From Rhodospirillales bacterium (GTDB lineage Bacteria; Pseudomonadota; Alphaproteobacteria; Rhodospirillales; Magnetospirillaceae), in the NCBI GenBank assembly GCA_015654615.1, contig JAATGN010000224.1, forward strand, positions 1-41,845: 41,845 bases of DNA, in the 5' to 3' direction. Shown piece by piece: positions 23,774 through 32,594 of the stretch. Position 1 is the stretch's first letter; the number at the start of each line of letters is the position of its first letter. The notes beneath the pieces were generated by a model. That model did not search any database and was not told the DNA's origin. It saw only the letters and a list, made by a program, of their open reading frames with translations. The translations under genes were made by a program, and so were the position numbers.

Positions 23774-24748
23774 GTGTCCGTCCGAAAACTTTCCGAGTCA
23801 TTTGAATCGGTTACGGTTTTGGCGAGAAATAGCCATTGAACTGAGGGAATCTGTTGTGATTCCATGCAAGGCACCGATTCGTGAGGTGCCGTTATGTGGA
23901 CATCGAAAAACCGCCCCAGTTATAATCGCGACATGCTGCGCTACCCGAGCGATCTGACCGACGCGGAGTGGGAACAGATCGAGCCGTTGATCCCGCCAGC
24001 CAAACGTGGTGGCGGCAAGCGTCGCGTCAACATGCGCGAGGTGGTCAATGGTGTGATGTACGTTCTGAGCACAGGATGCCAGTGGCGCTATATCCCGAAA
24101 GACCTGCCACCGCGCAGCACGGTGAACAGCTATTTCTGTCTGTGGAGCTATTGCGGAGCGTTGGAAAAAATTCACCATGCGCTCTACCTCAAATGCCGCG
24201 AACTGGACGAACGCGAGGCCAGTCCCACGGCCTGCATCATCGACAGCCAAAGCGTGAAGAGTGCGGAAAAAGGGGGGCTCGAATCGATCCCCATGGCTTC
24301 GATGCCGGAAAGCTGATCAAAGGTAAGAAGCGTCACATTCTGGTCGATACGTTGGGCCTGCTGCTGCACTCGCTGGTGACGTCCGCTGATGTCCAGGATC
24401 GCGACGGCGGCATCATGGTCTTGTCCACGTTGTTCGGACAGTTCCCTTTCCTCAAGAAGTTGTTTGCCGATAGCGGTTATGCAGGTCCGGTGTTCCATGA
24501 CGGCTTGGCAAACGTTATGCCGAACCTGGCAACCGAAATCGTCCGCCGTTCTGATCGGGCCAAGGGCTTCGTCGTTTTGCCCAAACGCTGGATCGTTGAA
24601 CGCACTATCGGCTGGCTCAACCGTTGTCGTCGCCTCGCCAAGGATTGGGAGAACCTCAACCATAGTGCGCTCGCATTCCTCCGCCTTGCGTCCATCCGCC
24701 TGATGCTGAGAAAGATATGTAATCCATCATGAAGTTTCCGGACGGACT
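23774..24748 (+). mobile_element. IS5-family insertion sequence (IS427-like)
   Basis: About 975 bp. Left end GTCCGTCCGAAAACTT (from 23776) and right end, reversed, GTCCGTCCGGAAACTT form terminal inverted repeats with one mismatch. CTAA is present on both sides (23770-23773 and 24749-24752), consistent with a 4-bp target duplication of the YTAR type known for IS5 relatives. One transposase is encoded in two overlapping frames. It landed next to a strong palindrome. Only one copy is in the window. Confidence 0.88.
23894..24732 (+). CDS. IS5-family transposase in two frames (programmed or inactivating -1 frameshift)
   Basis: Frame A (23894-24316) carries the N-terminal part (LRYPSDLTDAEWEQIEPLIPPAKRGG, GCQWRYIPKDLPP) and the first catalytic Asp (CIIDSQSVKS). 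Frame B, ending at 24732, continues with GFDAGKLIKGKKRHILVDTLGLLL, the second Asp (FADSGYAG) and the catalytic Glu (VERTIGWLNRCRRL). The switch falls at AAAAAGGGGGGC (24267-24278), where a -1 slip joins the frames. Several IS5/IS427-group elements are made this way, so it may be active; a G-run indel is the alternative. A GAGG sits nine bases before the ATG. Confidence 0.85.
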
Positions 24749-24879
24749 CTAAGGGCGGGAACGCCGATCGCGAAAAGAGTAACGCCCGGGCGATTTGCGG
24801 AAAAGTCGGCGCCGGATCCGGCCCGGACGCGCCAATTCCCGGGGCCGGACCGATCGACTCGTCGCGCGAGTGCGGCGAA

Positions 24880-26328
24880 TCAGAGGGAAGGCTGCGAATT
24901 CCCGGGCAGATGGAAGGACGGCGGCAGCGGCTCCTTGCGGCCGACCAGCAGCGCCAATTCGTCGATCTCCTTCAACCGGGCGTCGAGAAAATCCTTGAGG
25001 TCCGGATCGAGCCCATGCAGCGCCACGAAAATCTCCTTGGCCCGCTGCGGCGTGAGAATTTTCGCCCCCACGGCGTGGCCGAGCTTCGCCCGCACGACGT
25101 CGGGCTGGACCATGCCGAGCAAGGTCAGGCCGGCGCGATTGGGAAGGGATTTGATGATGGCATACATGTCATTGGGCGCCAGCCCCGAAAACAGCCATTT
25201 CAACGCCTGCACGTCGTTGCGCAGGACCGTGTGATGCAGGACGGTATTGCCTTCGAGATCCTGCTGGAGCAGCAAGGACAGCAAAGGATTGCAAGGCGCC
25301 GGCGAAGTCTTGTCGACCACCAGATCCTTGCGCACCGTCTCGCCGCGCACCGTCGTGCGCATGACGAGATTGTCATTGTGCAGGAGACTGGAAATCTTGC
25401 GCATATGGTTGTGCTTTCCGACGAACAGCGCCTTGAACAGCACATTCTCGCCGCTCTTGTCGCGACGCAGCAATTTCTTCGCCAGATAGGCCTGGCCATA
25501 ACTCTTGCGCGTCGCGGCGTCCGGCGCCCCCATGGCGTTCACCGTTTCGGCGGTGTTGTGGATCAGCAGGCGCATCAGATCGTCGAACATCGCATGGTTG
25601 GCGATGGCGATCAGCTTGAAGAACGCCGTCCCGCCATGTTCGACATCGACATATTCGAAGAACAGACGGCAGGTCGCGGCGCGCAAGGTGATGTCGGCCT
25701 GCGACTGCACCGCCTGATGCAAAACGTGTTGCGACAGCAATCCGCGGTTGTCCTCGATATCGCTGGTGAAAATCATCGTCATCAGATGATCGCGAGACGG
25801 CGTGTCCTTGGCCCGTTCGTTGATGGCGCCTTCGATGTTCTCGATGGAAAGATGCTTGGTCTGGATGAGGGCGTTGAGCGATTGCCACCGGGGCGACGGC
25901 AGCAGCATCTTGGAGAGCGGCGAGATGCCCAGTCTGTTGCGCCGGGAAAAATCGATGTCCATGGCCAACAGGGTTCGGGCGATCTTCAGGGTGGCGATGC
26001 CCTCATGTTCCCGCAGGGTATCGGCCAGATAATGCCAGATGCCGTTCCCGCTATTGTCCTCGGAATTCAGGAAATTGAAAATCCGGCCCTCTTGTTCCAT
26101 TTCCTTCCAATGGGAAATGACGGTCTCGAAGATGGCCGCCGATTCGACGACGTTGTTCCGCATCAGGCGAAACTGCAAATAGGTTTCGCCGTTTTCTCCG
26201 CGTGCCTCGTAGAGCCGGTCGGAGTGATCTCTGAATTTGATCCACTGCAGGAAAAAATAGCCGAACCGTCCGGAGACTTTCGCCTGGCGGGCGGTAATGT
26301 CCTCGTGGATCTCCGCGACCGTACGCAT
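24880..26328 (-). CDS. Ankyrin-repeat-like protein of unknown function
   Basis: A 482-residue, mostly helical soluble protein without signal peptide or membrane segments. One convincing ankyrin-like unit is visible (DLEGNTVLHHTVLRNDVQALKWLFSG, about residues 355-380). Weaker ones include RNRLGISPLSKMLLPSPRWQSLNALI, SGENVLFKALFVGKHNHMRKISSLL and HGGTAFFKLIAIANHAMFDDLMRLLI, which share the spacing of helix pairs. The fold is therefore probably a degenerate ankyrin or similar alpha-solenoid, implying protein-protein interaction (inference). It is monocistronic, flanked by an insertion sequence and a 600-bp non-coding region, and may be accessory. Confidence 0.72.
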   Translation of the reverse strand: MRTVAEIHEDITARQAKVSGRFGYFFLQWIKFRDHSDRLYEARGENGETYLQFRLMRNNVVESAAIFETVISHWKEMEQEGRIFNFLNSEDNSGNGIWHYLADTLREHEGIATLKIARTLLAMDIDFSRRNRLGISPLSKMLLPSPRWQSLNALIQTKHLSIENIEGAINERAKDTPSRDHLMTMIFTSDIEDNRGLLSQHVLHQAVQSQADITLRAATCRLFFEYVDVEHGGTAFFKLIAIANHAMFDDLMRLLIHNTAETVNAMGAPDAATRKSYGQAYLAKKLLRRDKSGENVLFKALFVGKHNHMRKISSLLHNDNLVMRTTVRGETVRKDLVVDKTSPAPCNPLLSLLLQQDLEGNTVLHHTVLRNDVQALKWLFSGLAPNDMYAIIKSLPNRAGLTLLGMVQPDVVRAKLGHAVGAKILTPQRAKEIFVALHGLDPDLKDFLDARLKEIDELALLVGRKEPLPPSFHLPGNSQPSL

Positions 26329-26935
26329 TCAGGACTCTCTGGCGTCCAGGGCCGGCGGGACGGCCCGACATGCCGGCAATCGAGAAACCGGGCGCATCAA
26401 ATATCACAATTCTTCGTCATGGCCGGATATGCGCCGCAGGTGACTAAGACGATCACCATGGCCGCGGGGCCCCGTCATGTCAATCGACATTGTGAATACC
26501 CAGGTCTGATCGGCAAGAACATCCGTGTAAAAAATATGGATGAACGATCAATTTCATAATATTTTACGAAAATTTTTAGCGCTTTACCGATCTGAAATGG
26601 AAAGAGTAGTCGCACCGAACGGATCAGATCATCCTTATGCCTGCCAGTCCCCATCGATGAAAATGGGATGCCTGGGATGATACCGTTTTACTCATGGTTG
26701 CGTTTTCGGATTGTCGAAGCGCCTGCGAGCGGCCGACCCGTCCTGGAAGAATAAGGAAAAGTGGCACCGGCGTCCCTGCCGGTGTCCGCCGCTGGCGCGG
26801 CGGAGTCTCTTCCACCGGCAGGGACGCCGGTGCCACTGACGCTTTTCTGCTTAGCGCAGCGAAGCAATCCGGAAAGCAGGCCCGGGACGGGATTGCTCTT
26901 GAAGGGGCCCGATTCGATCGTTCGTCGACCGGTCC
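26329..26935. other. About 600-bp non-coding region with repeats
   Basis: Contents in order: the presumed promoter region of the ankyrin-like gene; an AT-rich stretch (26520-26590); an imperfect palindrome at 26628-26681 with ends ATCATCC/GGATGAT and inner CCCCAT/ATGGGA, of the kind that makes spurious short frames in many genomes; nested-palindrome copy 3 (26761-26836); and a fragment GCGCAGCGAAGCAATCC (about 26850) of the dispersed repeat found at 13.4 kb. No convincing gene. Confidence 0.6.
26761..26836. repeat. Nested-palindrome repeat, copy 3
   Basis: Outer arms GTGGCACCGGCGTCCCTG and CAGGGACGCCGGTGCCAC enclose the inner hairpin TCCGCCGC...GCGGCGGA. The left flank CCGACCCGTCCTGGAAGAAT matches the right flank of copy 2 in reverse. 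On the minus strand it is followed by TTTT, and it lies 100 bp beyond the hydratase stop, so it could terminate that operon. Confidence 0.85.
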
Positions 26936-27703
26936 TTACGCCGGGCTGGACGCCACATGGACCTCGATGACGCCGAAACGGCCATAGTCGGCGACGGCGG
27001 ACTGGCCGGGCGCCAGCGGTTGGGACAGGGTGACGCTCCCCAGCGTGGCGATCTGGCCGGCCGCGAGGCCCAGCCCGCGCTGCGACAGCGCATTGGCCAG
27101 CCAGACCATGACGCCGAACGGATCGTTCCGCCCTTCGCGGGGCGTCAGCGGCTGGCTGGGGCCGCCGTCGATGCGCAGGTCGACGGAAATGTCCAGAAGC
27201 GGCAGATCCCGCCAGTCGTCGATCGCGGTCCCCAGGACCAGACCGCCCTGCACCCCGTTGTCGGCGATATACATGGGCGCGTCCTCGGCGGAATGCCTGC
27301 CCCCCCGGATCCGCGTCGCGGTGATTTCCAGGCAGGTGACCAATTGGCAGGCCTCCCCGACCTCGGCGTCCGTGTAGGCGCGGGCCCGCGGCGGCAGGTC
27401 GCCAAGCAACCGGAAGCCGAGTTCGCATTCGATACGGGGGGCGGCAAACGCCGGCTGCGGCAGAACCGCCGGCGTGGAAAAGACGCGCGGCGCCAGGATC
27501 CGGCCCAGCAGGGCCCCCGGCGCCCCGGCGACCTTCCATCCGGCGACGGGCAGGCCGATGTCCCGGACCATGGCGTCCTGGATGGCGGTCGCTTCGGCGG
27601 CGTCGCGGGGATGGAGGCGGGCCGGCAATGGTTCGATGAAGCGGCCGTCCAGCCACGCCTCGGCCAACAGTCGAGCCGCTTCGGCTATCCGATCGTCCTG
27701 CAT
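26936..27703 (-). CDS. 2-keto-4-pentenoate hydratase-like protein (FAH family)
   Basis: A 255-residue soluble enzyme of the fumarylacetoacetase/MhpD fold. Typical segments are the N-terminal helix with IQDAMVRDIGLPVAGWKVAG, the metal-site region PRIECELGFRLLGDL (Glu-x-Glu), CLEITATRI, YIADNGVQGGLVLG and GSVTLSQPLAPGQS. Members hydrate 2-hydroxy-alkadienoates or decarboxylate related acids in aromatic and cyclic-compound breakdown. GGAGG precedes the ATG at 27703. It is the last gene of a three-gene operon with an SDR and a Gfo/Idh/MocA oxidoreductase, and is expected to share their TetR-type operator. Confidence 0.88.
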   Translation of the reverse strand: MQDDRIAEAARLLAEAWLDGRFIEPLPARLHPRDAAEATAIQDAMVRDIGLPVAGWKVAGAPGALLGRILAPRVFSTPAVLPQPAFAAPRIECELGFRLLGDLPPRARAYTDAEVGEACQLVTCLEITATRIRGGRHSAEDAPMYIADNGVQGGLVLGTAIDDWRDLPLLDISVDLRIDGGPSQPLTPREGRNDPFGVMVWLANALSQRGLGLAAGQIATLGSVTLSQPLAPGQSAVADYGRFGVIEVHVASSPA

Positions 27704-27725
27704 GGCGTTCCTCCCTCCTGCCTTC

Positions 27726-28505
27726 CTAGAGGCGGTTTATGGTCAAGGCCCCGTCCAGATTGAGGACCGACCCGGTGGCGAAAGCCAGCGTCCCCTGCGC
27801 CAGGGCCAGGACGGCGGCGGCGATGTCCGTCCCCTCGCCCCAGCGCCTGGCCGGCACCAGACCGCCGTCGATCAGCGCGTCGTATTTGGAGGCGACGCCG
27901 GCCGTCAGATCGGTGCGGATGATCCCCGGGCGAATTTCGAAGACGGCGATCTTGTCGGCGGCGAGACGGGTGGCGAATCCCTTGACCGCCATCGACAGGC
28001 CGGCCTTCGAGATGCAGTACTCCAGCCGATTGAGCGACACCATCTCGGCCGAACAGGACGAAATGAAGATCAGGGCCTTGTCGGCCGCGCCACCGCCGGC
28101 GGCAAGCATCCGCTTGGCCACGTTCTGGGCGAGGAAGAAGGTTCCGCGCAAATTGACGCCGAGCACGGCGTCGAAATTCTCGGGCGTGGTCTCCAGGACG
28201 TCGAGCCGTTGCGGCGGGGCGATGCCGGCATTGGCCACCAGGAGGTCGACCGGGCCGAGCGCCGCCTCGACGGCGTCCAGGACGCGATCGTGATCGGCCA
28301 GGTCGCCGACATTGCCCGCCACATAAGTGGCGGCGACGCCGTGAGACGTCAGCTTGTCCACGGCCGCCCGCGAGACGTCGTCGTCGCGGGTTCCGGTGAT
28401 CGCCACATCGAAGCCATCGGCGGCCAAGGCCTCGGCCACCGCGAAACCGATGCCGCGGCGACCGCCGGTGACCAGGGCGACGCGGCGCCCCTTCTGCTGA
28501 TTCAT
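27726..28505 (-). CDS. Short-chain dehydrogenase/reductase (FabG-like)
   Basis: A 259-residue SDR. The Rossmann cofactor motif TGGRRGIGFAVAEAL (TGxxxGIG), NAG in VANAGIAPP, and the catalytic Ser/Tyr/Lys (FISSCSAE; EYCISKAGL, Tyr-x3-Lys) are all present. RDDDV near the end of the second strand lacks an obvious acidic NAD-selecting residue, and NADP(H) or NAD use cannot be settled. The C-terminus TGSVLNLDGALTINRL is family-like. GGAGG precedes the ATG by six bases. Middle gene of the operon 29526-26936; probably oxidises or reduces a hydroxyl on the pathway intermediate. Confidence 0.9.
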   Translation of the reverse strand: MNQQKGRRVALVTGGRRGIGFAVAEALAADGFDVAITGTRDDDVSRAAVDKLTSHGVAATYVAGNVGDLADHDRVLDAVEAALGPVDLLVANAGIAPPQRLDVLETTPENFDAVLGVNLRGTFFLAQNVAKRMLAAGGGAADKALIFISSCSAEMVSLNRLEYCISKAGLSMAVKGFATRLAADKIAVFEIRPGIIRTDLTAGVASKYDALIDGGLVPARRWGEGTDIAAAVLALAQGTLAFATGSVLNLDGALTINRL

Positions 28506-28533
28506 CGCATTCCTCCCGCTTTTTTCCCGAACC

Positions 28534-29526
28534 TCAATTCGTTGCCGGCGTGTAGTCCTTGAGGATCGTCTCGATCACCCAGGCCGCCCGCGCCGCCGAT
28601 TCGCCATGGCTCGGACAGGCGCCGACTCCATTCATCTCATCGACGATGGTCTGGATCAACGGCTGCTGCACATGGGGCGGGTTGACGATGGGGAACTCGG
28701 TCACGTCATCGCCCCTGGTCAGCCGGATCGGCTCGAAGGTGAAGGGATGGAAGGCGATACTGCCCTCCGTTCCGGTGATTTCCGTCACCTCGCCGATCCG
28801 GTCGGCGGCAAAGCACCAGACGCCGGTGCCGCAGATGCCGGAGGAAAAGGCATAGCTCGCCGTCACCGTGTCGGGCGGGGAATAGACCCGCGCCCGGTTG
28901 GCCGGGAACCCCTTCGCCTCGGCGATCGGTCCGAAGAAGAAATCGAGGATGTCGACATTGTGGCAGATCGTGTCGAAGAAGATGCCGCCGCTGCAGAAGG
29001 ACGGATCGACCCGCCACGGCAGACGGCCCCCGGCCATCTCGGCCGGACCGGGCAGGCGGTCGAAATAGCGGGTCGCCACCGCGCAGACCCGGCCGATCGC
29101 CCCCTCGTCGAGCAACGCCTTGACCTTCAGCAGATAAGGCATCGCCCGCCGGTAATAGGCGACGAACAGCGGCACCCCATGGGTGCGGCAGGCGATGACC
29201 ATCTCGACGCATTGGGCATAGGTCGTCGCCATCGGCTTCTCGACATAGACCGCCTTGCCGGCCGCGGCGCAGCGCAGCACATAGTCGTGATGGGTGTCCG
29301 GCCGGGTCGCGATATAGACGGCGTCGATATCGTCCGCCGCGATGATGGCCTCGGCGTCGGCATGCCAGCGGGGGACGCCGTGGCGCCGGGCGTAATCCTC
29401 GGCCAGCGCGGCGTTGCGCCGCATCACGGCGATCAGCGTGGAATTGTCGGCCTTGGAAAAACCCGGCCCGCTTTTGATCTCGGTCACATCACCGCAGCCG
29501 ATGATGCCCCATCGAATGGTCTTCAT
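28534..29526 (-). CDS. Gfo/Idh/MocA-family NAD(P)-dependent oxidoreductase
   Basis: A 330-residue oxidoreductase with the N-terminal Rossmann motif WGIIGCGDVTEIKSG, the family motif YVEKPMATTYAQC (Glu-Lys-Pro) and DAVYIATRPDTHHDYVL. The C-terminal alpha/beta substrate domain includes GGIFFDTICHNVDILDFFFG, with the His of the usual catalytic D-x3-H block. Relatives act on sugars, inositols and other polyols, including 1,5-anhydrofructose reductase and C-glycoside 3-oxidases. GGAGG is eight bases before the ATG. First gene of the operon, behind a promoter carrying the TetR-type element. Confidence 0.91.
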   Translation of the reverse strand: MKTIRWGIIGCGDVTEIKSGPGFSKADNSTLIAVMRRNAALAEDYARRHGVPRWHADAEAIIAADDIDAVYIATRPDTHHDYVLRCAAAGKAVYVEKPMATTYAQCVEMVIACRTHGVPLFVAYYRRAMPYLLKVKALLDEGAIGRVCAVATRYFDRLPGPAEMAGGRLPWRVDPSFCSGGIFFDTICHNVDILDFFFGPIAEAKGFPANRARVYSPPDTVTASYAFSSGICGTGVWCFAADRIGEVTEITGTEGSIAFHPFTFEPIRLTRGDDVTEFPIVNPPHVQQPLIQTIVDEMNGVGACPSHGESAARAAWVIETILKDYTPATN

Positions 29527-29560
29527 GGCATTTTCCTCCCATGCGTTGGCCGACGCCTCG

Positions 29561-29614
29561 CATGTATAACTAGTTAGTTAATTCGATGTTATCCGGGCCG
29601 GGCAAGGGTGTCAA
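29561..29614 (-). promoter_or_regulatory. Promoter P1 with 21-bp TetR-type operator upstream of the Gfo/Idh/MocA operon
   Basis: On the minus strand: -35 TTGACA (29609-29614), 17-bp spacer, -10 TAACAT (29586-29591). Four bases later comes a 21-bp element (29561-29581) beginning TTAACTAACTAGTTATAC, centred on the palindrome TAACTAGTTA. The start point would fall inside this element, so a bound repressor would block initiation. The identical 21 bp recur at promoter P2 (35591-35611). The adjacent TetR-family gene is the obvious candidate (inference). Confidence 0.85.
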
Positions 29615-29630
29615 TTCCCCGAGGCGTCTT

Positions 29631-30371
29631 TCAGGGCGCCACCAGCAGATAACGCAAGACGACATCCACCGCATGGTCGCGGCGTGCCGTCTTCGCCGCG
29701 GGTGAAAGCAGATCGTGTTCGAATGCCGTCGCCAATGTCGCCGCATTGGAAAAATAGAAATAGCTGAGCGCCGAGATGGAGATATAGAGCTGCACCGGGT
29801 CGATGCCGGGCCGCATGGTGCCGTCGGCCACCCCGGCTTCCAGAAGCTTCGAGATGGTATGGACCAGCGGCAGATGCATGCTGCGCATCCGCTTCGACCG
29901 CTTGAGATAGCTGGCGTCGTTCAGATTCTCGCCGATCAGCAGGCGGATCAGCAGGGGATGGCGCTCCAGATAGTCGAACTTGAACTCGACGAGCCGGCGA
30001 ATCGCCTCCAGCGGCTTCAGATGCGCCAGATCGAGGTCCCGCTCGTAACGGCGCATGTCGGCGTAGATATTTTCGAGAACCTCGACGTAAAGGTCCTCTT
30101 TGCTTTTGAAGAAATAATAGAGCATCGCCTTGTTGCAGCCCGAGCTTTTGGCGATGGCGTCGACACGGGCACCGGCGAGACCTTTGGCGGCGAATTCCTC
30201 GGCCGCGGCGGCCAGGATCTGCGGCCGCGTGTTCTCCGCCGGCTTGGCGGCTTTTTCGGAAGCCGGCGAACCGGGCTCCTCCCGGTCCTGTTTTCGGGCA
30301 GGCGGGTCGCCGATCCGCGCCGTCTTGACTTTGTTCACGAGCCTATCCAAGCCTTGTCCACGGTTTTCCAA
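29631..30371 (-). CDS. TetR/AcrR-family transcriptional regulator
   Basis: A 246-residue repressor-type regulator. About 45 low-complexity charged residues precede the HTH (ILAAAAEEFAAKGLAGARVDAIAKSSGCNKAMLYYFFKSKEDLY, about residues 50-95). The rest is a helical ligand domain (RRLVEFKFDYLERHPLLIRLL) resembling RutR/AcrR-type C-termini. The frame opens with a TTG at 30371; start uncertain, because the long N-terminal tail is unusual and internal GTG/TTG codons exist. It lies between the MFS gene and promoter P1, probably cotranscribed with the upstream minus-strand genes. Confidence 0.88.
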   Translation of the reverse strand: MENRGQGLDRLVNKVKTARIGDPPARKQDREEPGSPASEKAAKPAENTRPQILAAAAEEFAAKGLAGARVDAIAKSSGCNKAMLYYFFKSKEDLYVEVLENIYADMRRYERDLDLAHLKPLEAIRRLVEFKFDYLERHPLLIRLLIGENLNDASYLKRSKRMRSMHLPLVHTISKLLEAGVADGTMRPGIDPVQLYISISALSYFYFSNAATLATAFEHDLLSPAAKTARRDHAVDVVLRYLLVAP

Positions 30372-30439
30372 TCCCTAACATGCGGCCGAACCGGCGTCCA
30401 CGGGAGCTTCGGGCCCTTTCGCTGCGATACCGCAGCCAT

Positions 30440-30465
30440 GATAAACGCCGGCACGAAGGCCGGCG
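30440..30465 (-). terminator. Possible weak terminator between the MFS and TetR genes
   Basis: On the minus strand, CGCCGGC, loop CTTCGT, GCCGGCG, then TTTAT. A 7-bp GC stem with a short T run; partial read-through into the TetR gene seems likely. Confidence 0.45.
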
Positions 30466-30496
30466 CCATCAAAGTGAAAAAAAATCCCGCCCCGCC

Positions 30497-31744
30497 TCAA
30501 ACGGCCGGCCGCCCGTCGGCCGGCACGGGGCCGGCCGGTTGGGCGGCGGCCTCGGTGCCGAGTTTGGCATTGCGCGCATCGGGACCGAAATAGGCCAGCA
30601 GGCAGAACCCGACGGCCCCGACCGCGACGACCATCGACAGGGCCAGGCCGTAGTTCTTGTCGAGATTGTCGGCCAGCATCGACTGGACCGTGGCGTTGCC
30701 CGCCGCCAGCATATTGCCGAACTGCAGGGCGAACCCCGGAAAGGTGCCGCGGACGGCGGACGGCGACATCTCGTTGAGATGGGCCGGCATGACGCCGAAA
30801 TTGCATTGCACCAGGAACTGCATCAGGAAAGCCGTCACCGTGACGGCGACGATGCCGGAGCAGAACCCCCAGAACGGCAGCAGGACCAGCATGCCGGCCG
30901 ACGCCAGGACCAGTTCCCGCCGGCGGCCGATCTTTTGCGACAGCACGCCGCCGCACAGGCAGCCGAGCAGGCCGCCGATGTTGTAGATGGTCGAGACCGT
31001 CGCCACCTGGTGGACCGACAGCCCGTGCTGGACCCGCAGCATGACCGGATAGAGATCCTGGGTGCCGTGGCTCATCACGGCGGCGGCGAACATCAGGATC
31101 ATCGCATAGACGAAGATCTTCCAGTTGGCCCGGACGACCGTGGCGATGCCGGGCTGTTCCTGCCGGCGCTGCTGCAGCCAGACCGGGCTTTCCGAAAGGG
31201 TGAAGGCCAGGCCGACCACCACCAGGGACGGCAGGGCGGCGATGATGAACATGCCCCGCCAGCCGAGCGCGTCATGTCCGAAACCGTAGAACACCCCGGC
31301 CAGCAGATAACCGACGGAATAGCCCGACTGCAGCAGGCCCGAGGCCAGGCCCCGCCAGCTGGCCGGGATGCTTTCCATCGTCAGGGAGGCGGCGACGCCC
31401 CACTGCCCACCCATCGCGACGCCGAACAGCGCCCTCAAGACCAGAAAGAACGTCAGGGACGGCGAAAAACCGGTGACCATCTCAATCACCGAAAAAGCCA
31501 GGACATTGATGATCAGAACCGGCTTGCGGCCAAATTTGTCGGCCAGACGTCCGAACAGGGCGGCGCCGAAAACGCGCAGCACCAGGGTCGCGGTCACGGC
31601 CCAGGTAATAGCGGTAACACCGACATGGAATGCCTCGGCCAAGTCCGTAATGAGAAATATCATCACGAAAAAATCGAATGCATCCAACGTCCAACCAAGA
31701 AAACAGGTAAAGATGGTTCGTCTTTGCTGGGCAAGCGTGGGCAT
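30497..31744 (-). CDS. MFS transporter (sialate/lactate-type SHS family)
   Basis: A 415-residue inner-membrane carrier with about 12 hydrophobic segments. GWTLDAFDFFVMIFLITDLA in helix 1 and GRLADKFGRKP in the 2-3 loop are typical of the SHS (NanT/JEN1) family and related aromatic-acid carriers, which are proton symporters for organic acids. LFGVAMGGQWGVAASLTMESIP also fits. GGGAGG precedes the ATG at 31744. Third gene behind the LacI-type operators, after CoA-transferase and enoyl-CoA hydratase, so it probably imports the acid that they activate. Confidence 0.9.
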   Translation of the reverse strand: MPTLAQQRRTIFTCFLGWTLDAFDFFVMIFLITDLAEAFHVGVTAITWAVTATLVLRVFGAALFGRLADKFGRKPVLIINVLAFSVIEMVTGFSPSLTFFLVLRALFGVAMGGQWGVAASLTMESIPASWRGLASGLLQSGYSVGYLLAGVFYGFGHDALGWRGMFIIAALPSLVVVGLAFTLSESPVWLQQRRQEQPGIATVVRANWKIFVYAMILMFAAAVMSHGTQDLYPVMLRVQHGLSVHQVATVSTIYNIGGLLGCLCGGVLSQKIGRRRELVLASAGMLVLLPFWGFCSGIVAVTVTAFLMQFLVQCNFGVMPAHLNEMSPSAVRGTFPGFALQFGNMLAAGNATVQSMLADNLDKNYGLALSMVVAVGAVGFCLLAYFGPDARNAKLGTEAAAQPAGPVPADGRPAV

Positions 31745-31817
31745 GGAAATCCTCCCATATTTTTATATTTTGCTCATTCGGCTCCCGGCTCCTGCGTCGA
31801 TTCCAGGGTGATTTTTC

Positions 31818-32594
31818 TTATTTTCCCTGATACCGGGCCTTTCTCTTTTCTCGAAAACTGGCCAGCCCCTCGCCGGCATCCTGCGTCGACGCCGCCAGCG
31901 CTCCGGCCATGCCTTCCATGCTCGCCGCGAAGCCCTCGCCGGCCGCGGCGTCGATCAGCTGCTTGGTCAGTTGCGCCGAGATCGGCGCCAGTTCGGCGAT
32001 GCGGGCGGCCAAGGCGAGCGCCTCGTCCAAAACGGTGCCGGGGGAAACGATTTTCTGGAGCAGACCGGTCCGCAGCGCCGTTTCGGCGTCGACCCGCTGT
32101 CCGGCCAGCGCCATGAACTTCACGGCCGAGGGCCCGATCAGCCGGACCAGGCGCTGCGATCCCGACCATCCCGGACAAGTGCCGATCGAGGCCTCCGGCA
32201 GACCGAAGGTGGCGCCGGGTTCGGCGATGCGCAGATCCGCGGCGGCGGCCAGTTCGAGTCCGCCGCCCAGGGCGTGTCCGTTGAGCGCCGCGATGGTGGG
32301 TTGACGCAGGCGCGCCAGCCGGTCGAACACCCGGTGGCCGTTGCGAATCCATTCGCGCCACATGTCGAGCGGTTCGAGCGCCGACCACACGGTGATGTCG
32401 GCCCCCACGCAGAAAGCCTTGCCCTGCCCGGTCAGCACGACGGCCCGAATATCGCGCGAGCCGTCGAGACGGGCCGCCAGGGCTTCGAGTTCGGCCAGCA
32501 TCGCCGGCGTCAGCGCGTTGAGCTTCTCGGGGCGGGCCAATTCGATGACGGCGACGGCGCCGACCTCGCGATAGGAGACGAGTTGATCAGCCAT
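31818..32594 (-). CDS. Enoyl-CoA hydratase/isomerase family protein
   Basis: A 258-residue crotonase-fold enzyme. The oxyanion-hole regions (GKAFCVGADI and NGHALGGGLELAAAADLRIA) and the conserved Glu of TFGLPEASIGTCPGWSG are present. Only one of the two catalytic glutamates of canonical hydratases is obvious (the first position lies in AADLRIAEPG), so hydratase, isomerase or hydrolase activity are all possible. The ATG overlaps the CoA-transferase stop by 8 bp, indicating tight coupling; the two probably handle the same acyl-CoA. Confidence 0.88.
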   Translation of the reverse strand: MADQLVSYREVGAVAVIELARPEKLNALTPAMLAELEALAARLDGSRDIRAVVLTGQGKAFCVGADITVWSALEPLDMWREWIRNGHRVFDRLARLRQPTIAALNGHALGGGLELAAAADLRIAEPGATFGLPEASIGTCPGWSGSQRLVRLIGPSAVKFMALAGQRVDAETALRTGLLQKIVSPGTVLDEALALAARIAELAPISAQLTKQLIDAAAGEGFAASMEGMAGALAASTQDAGEGLASFREKRKARYQGK

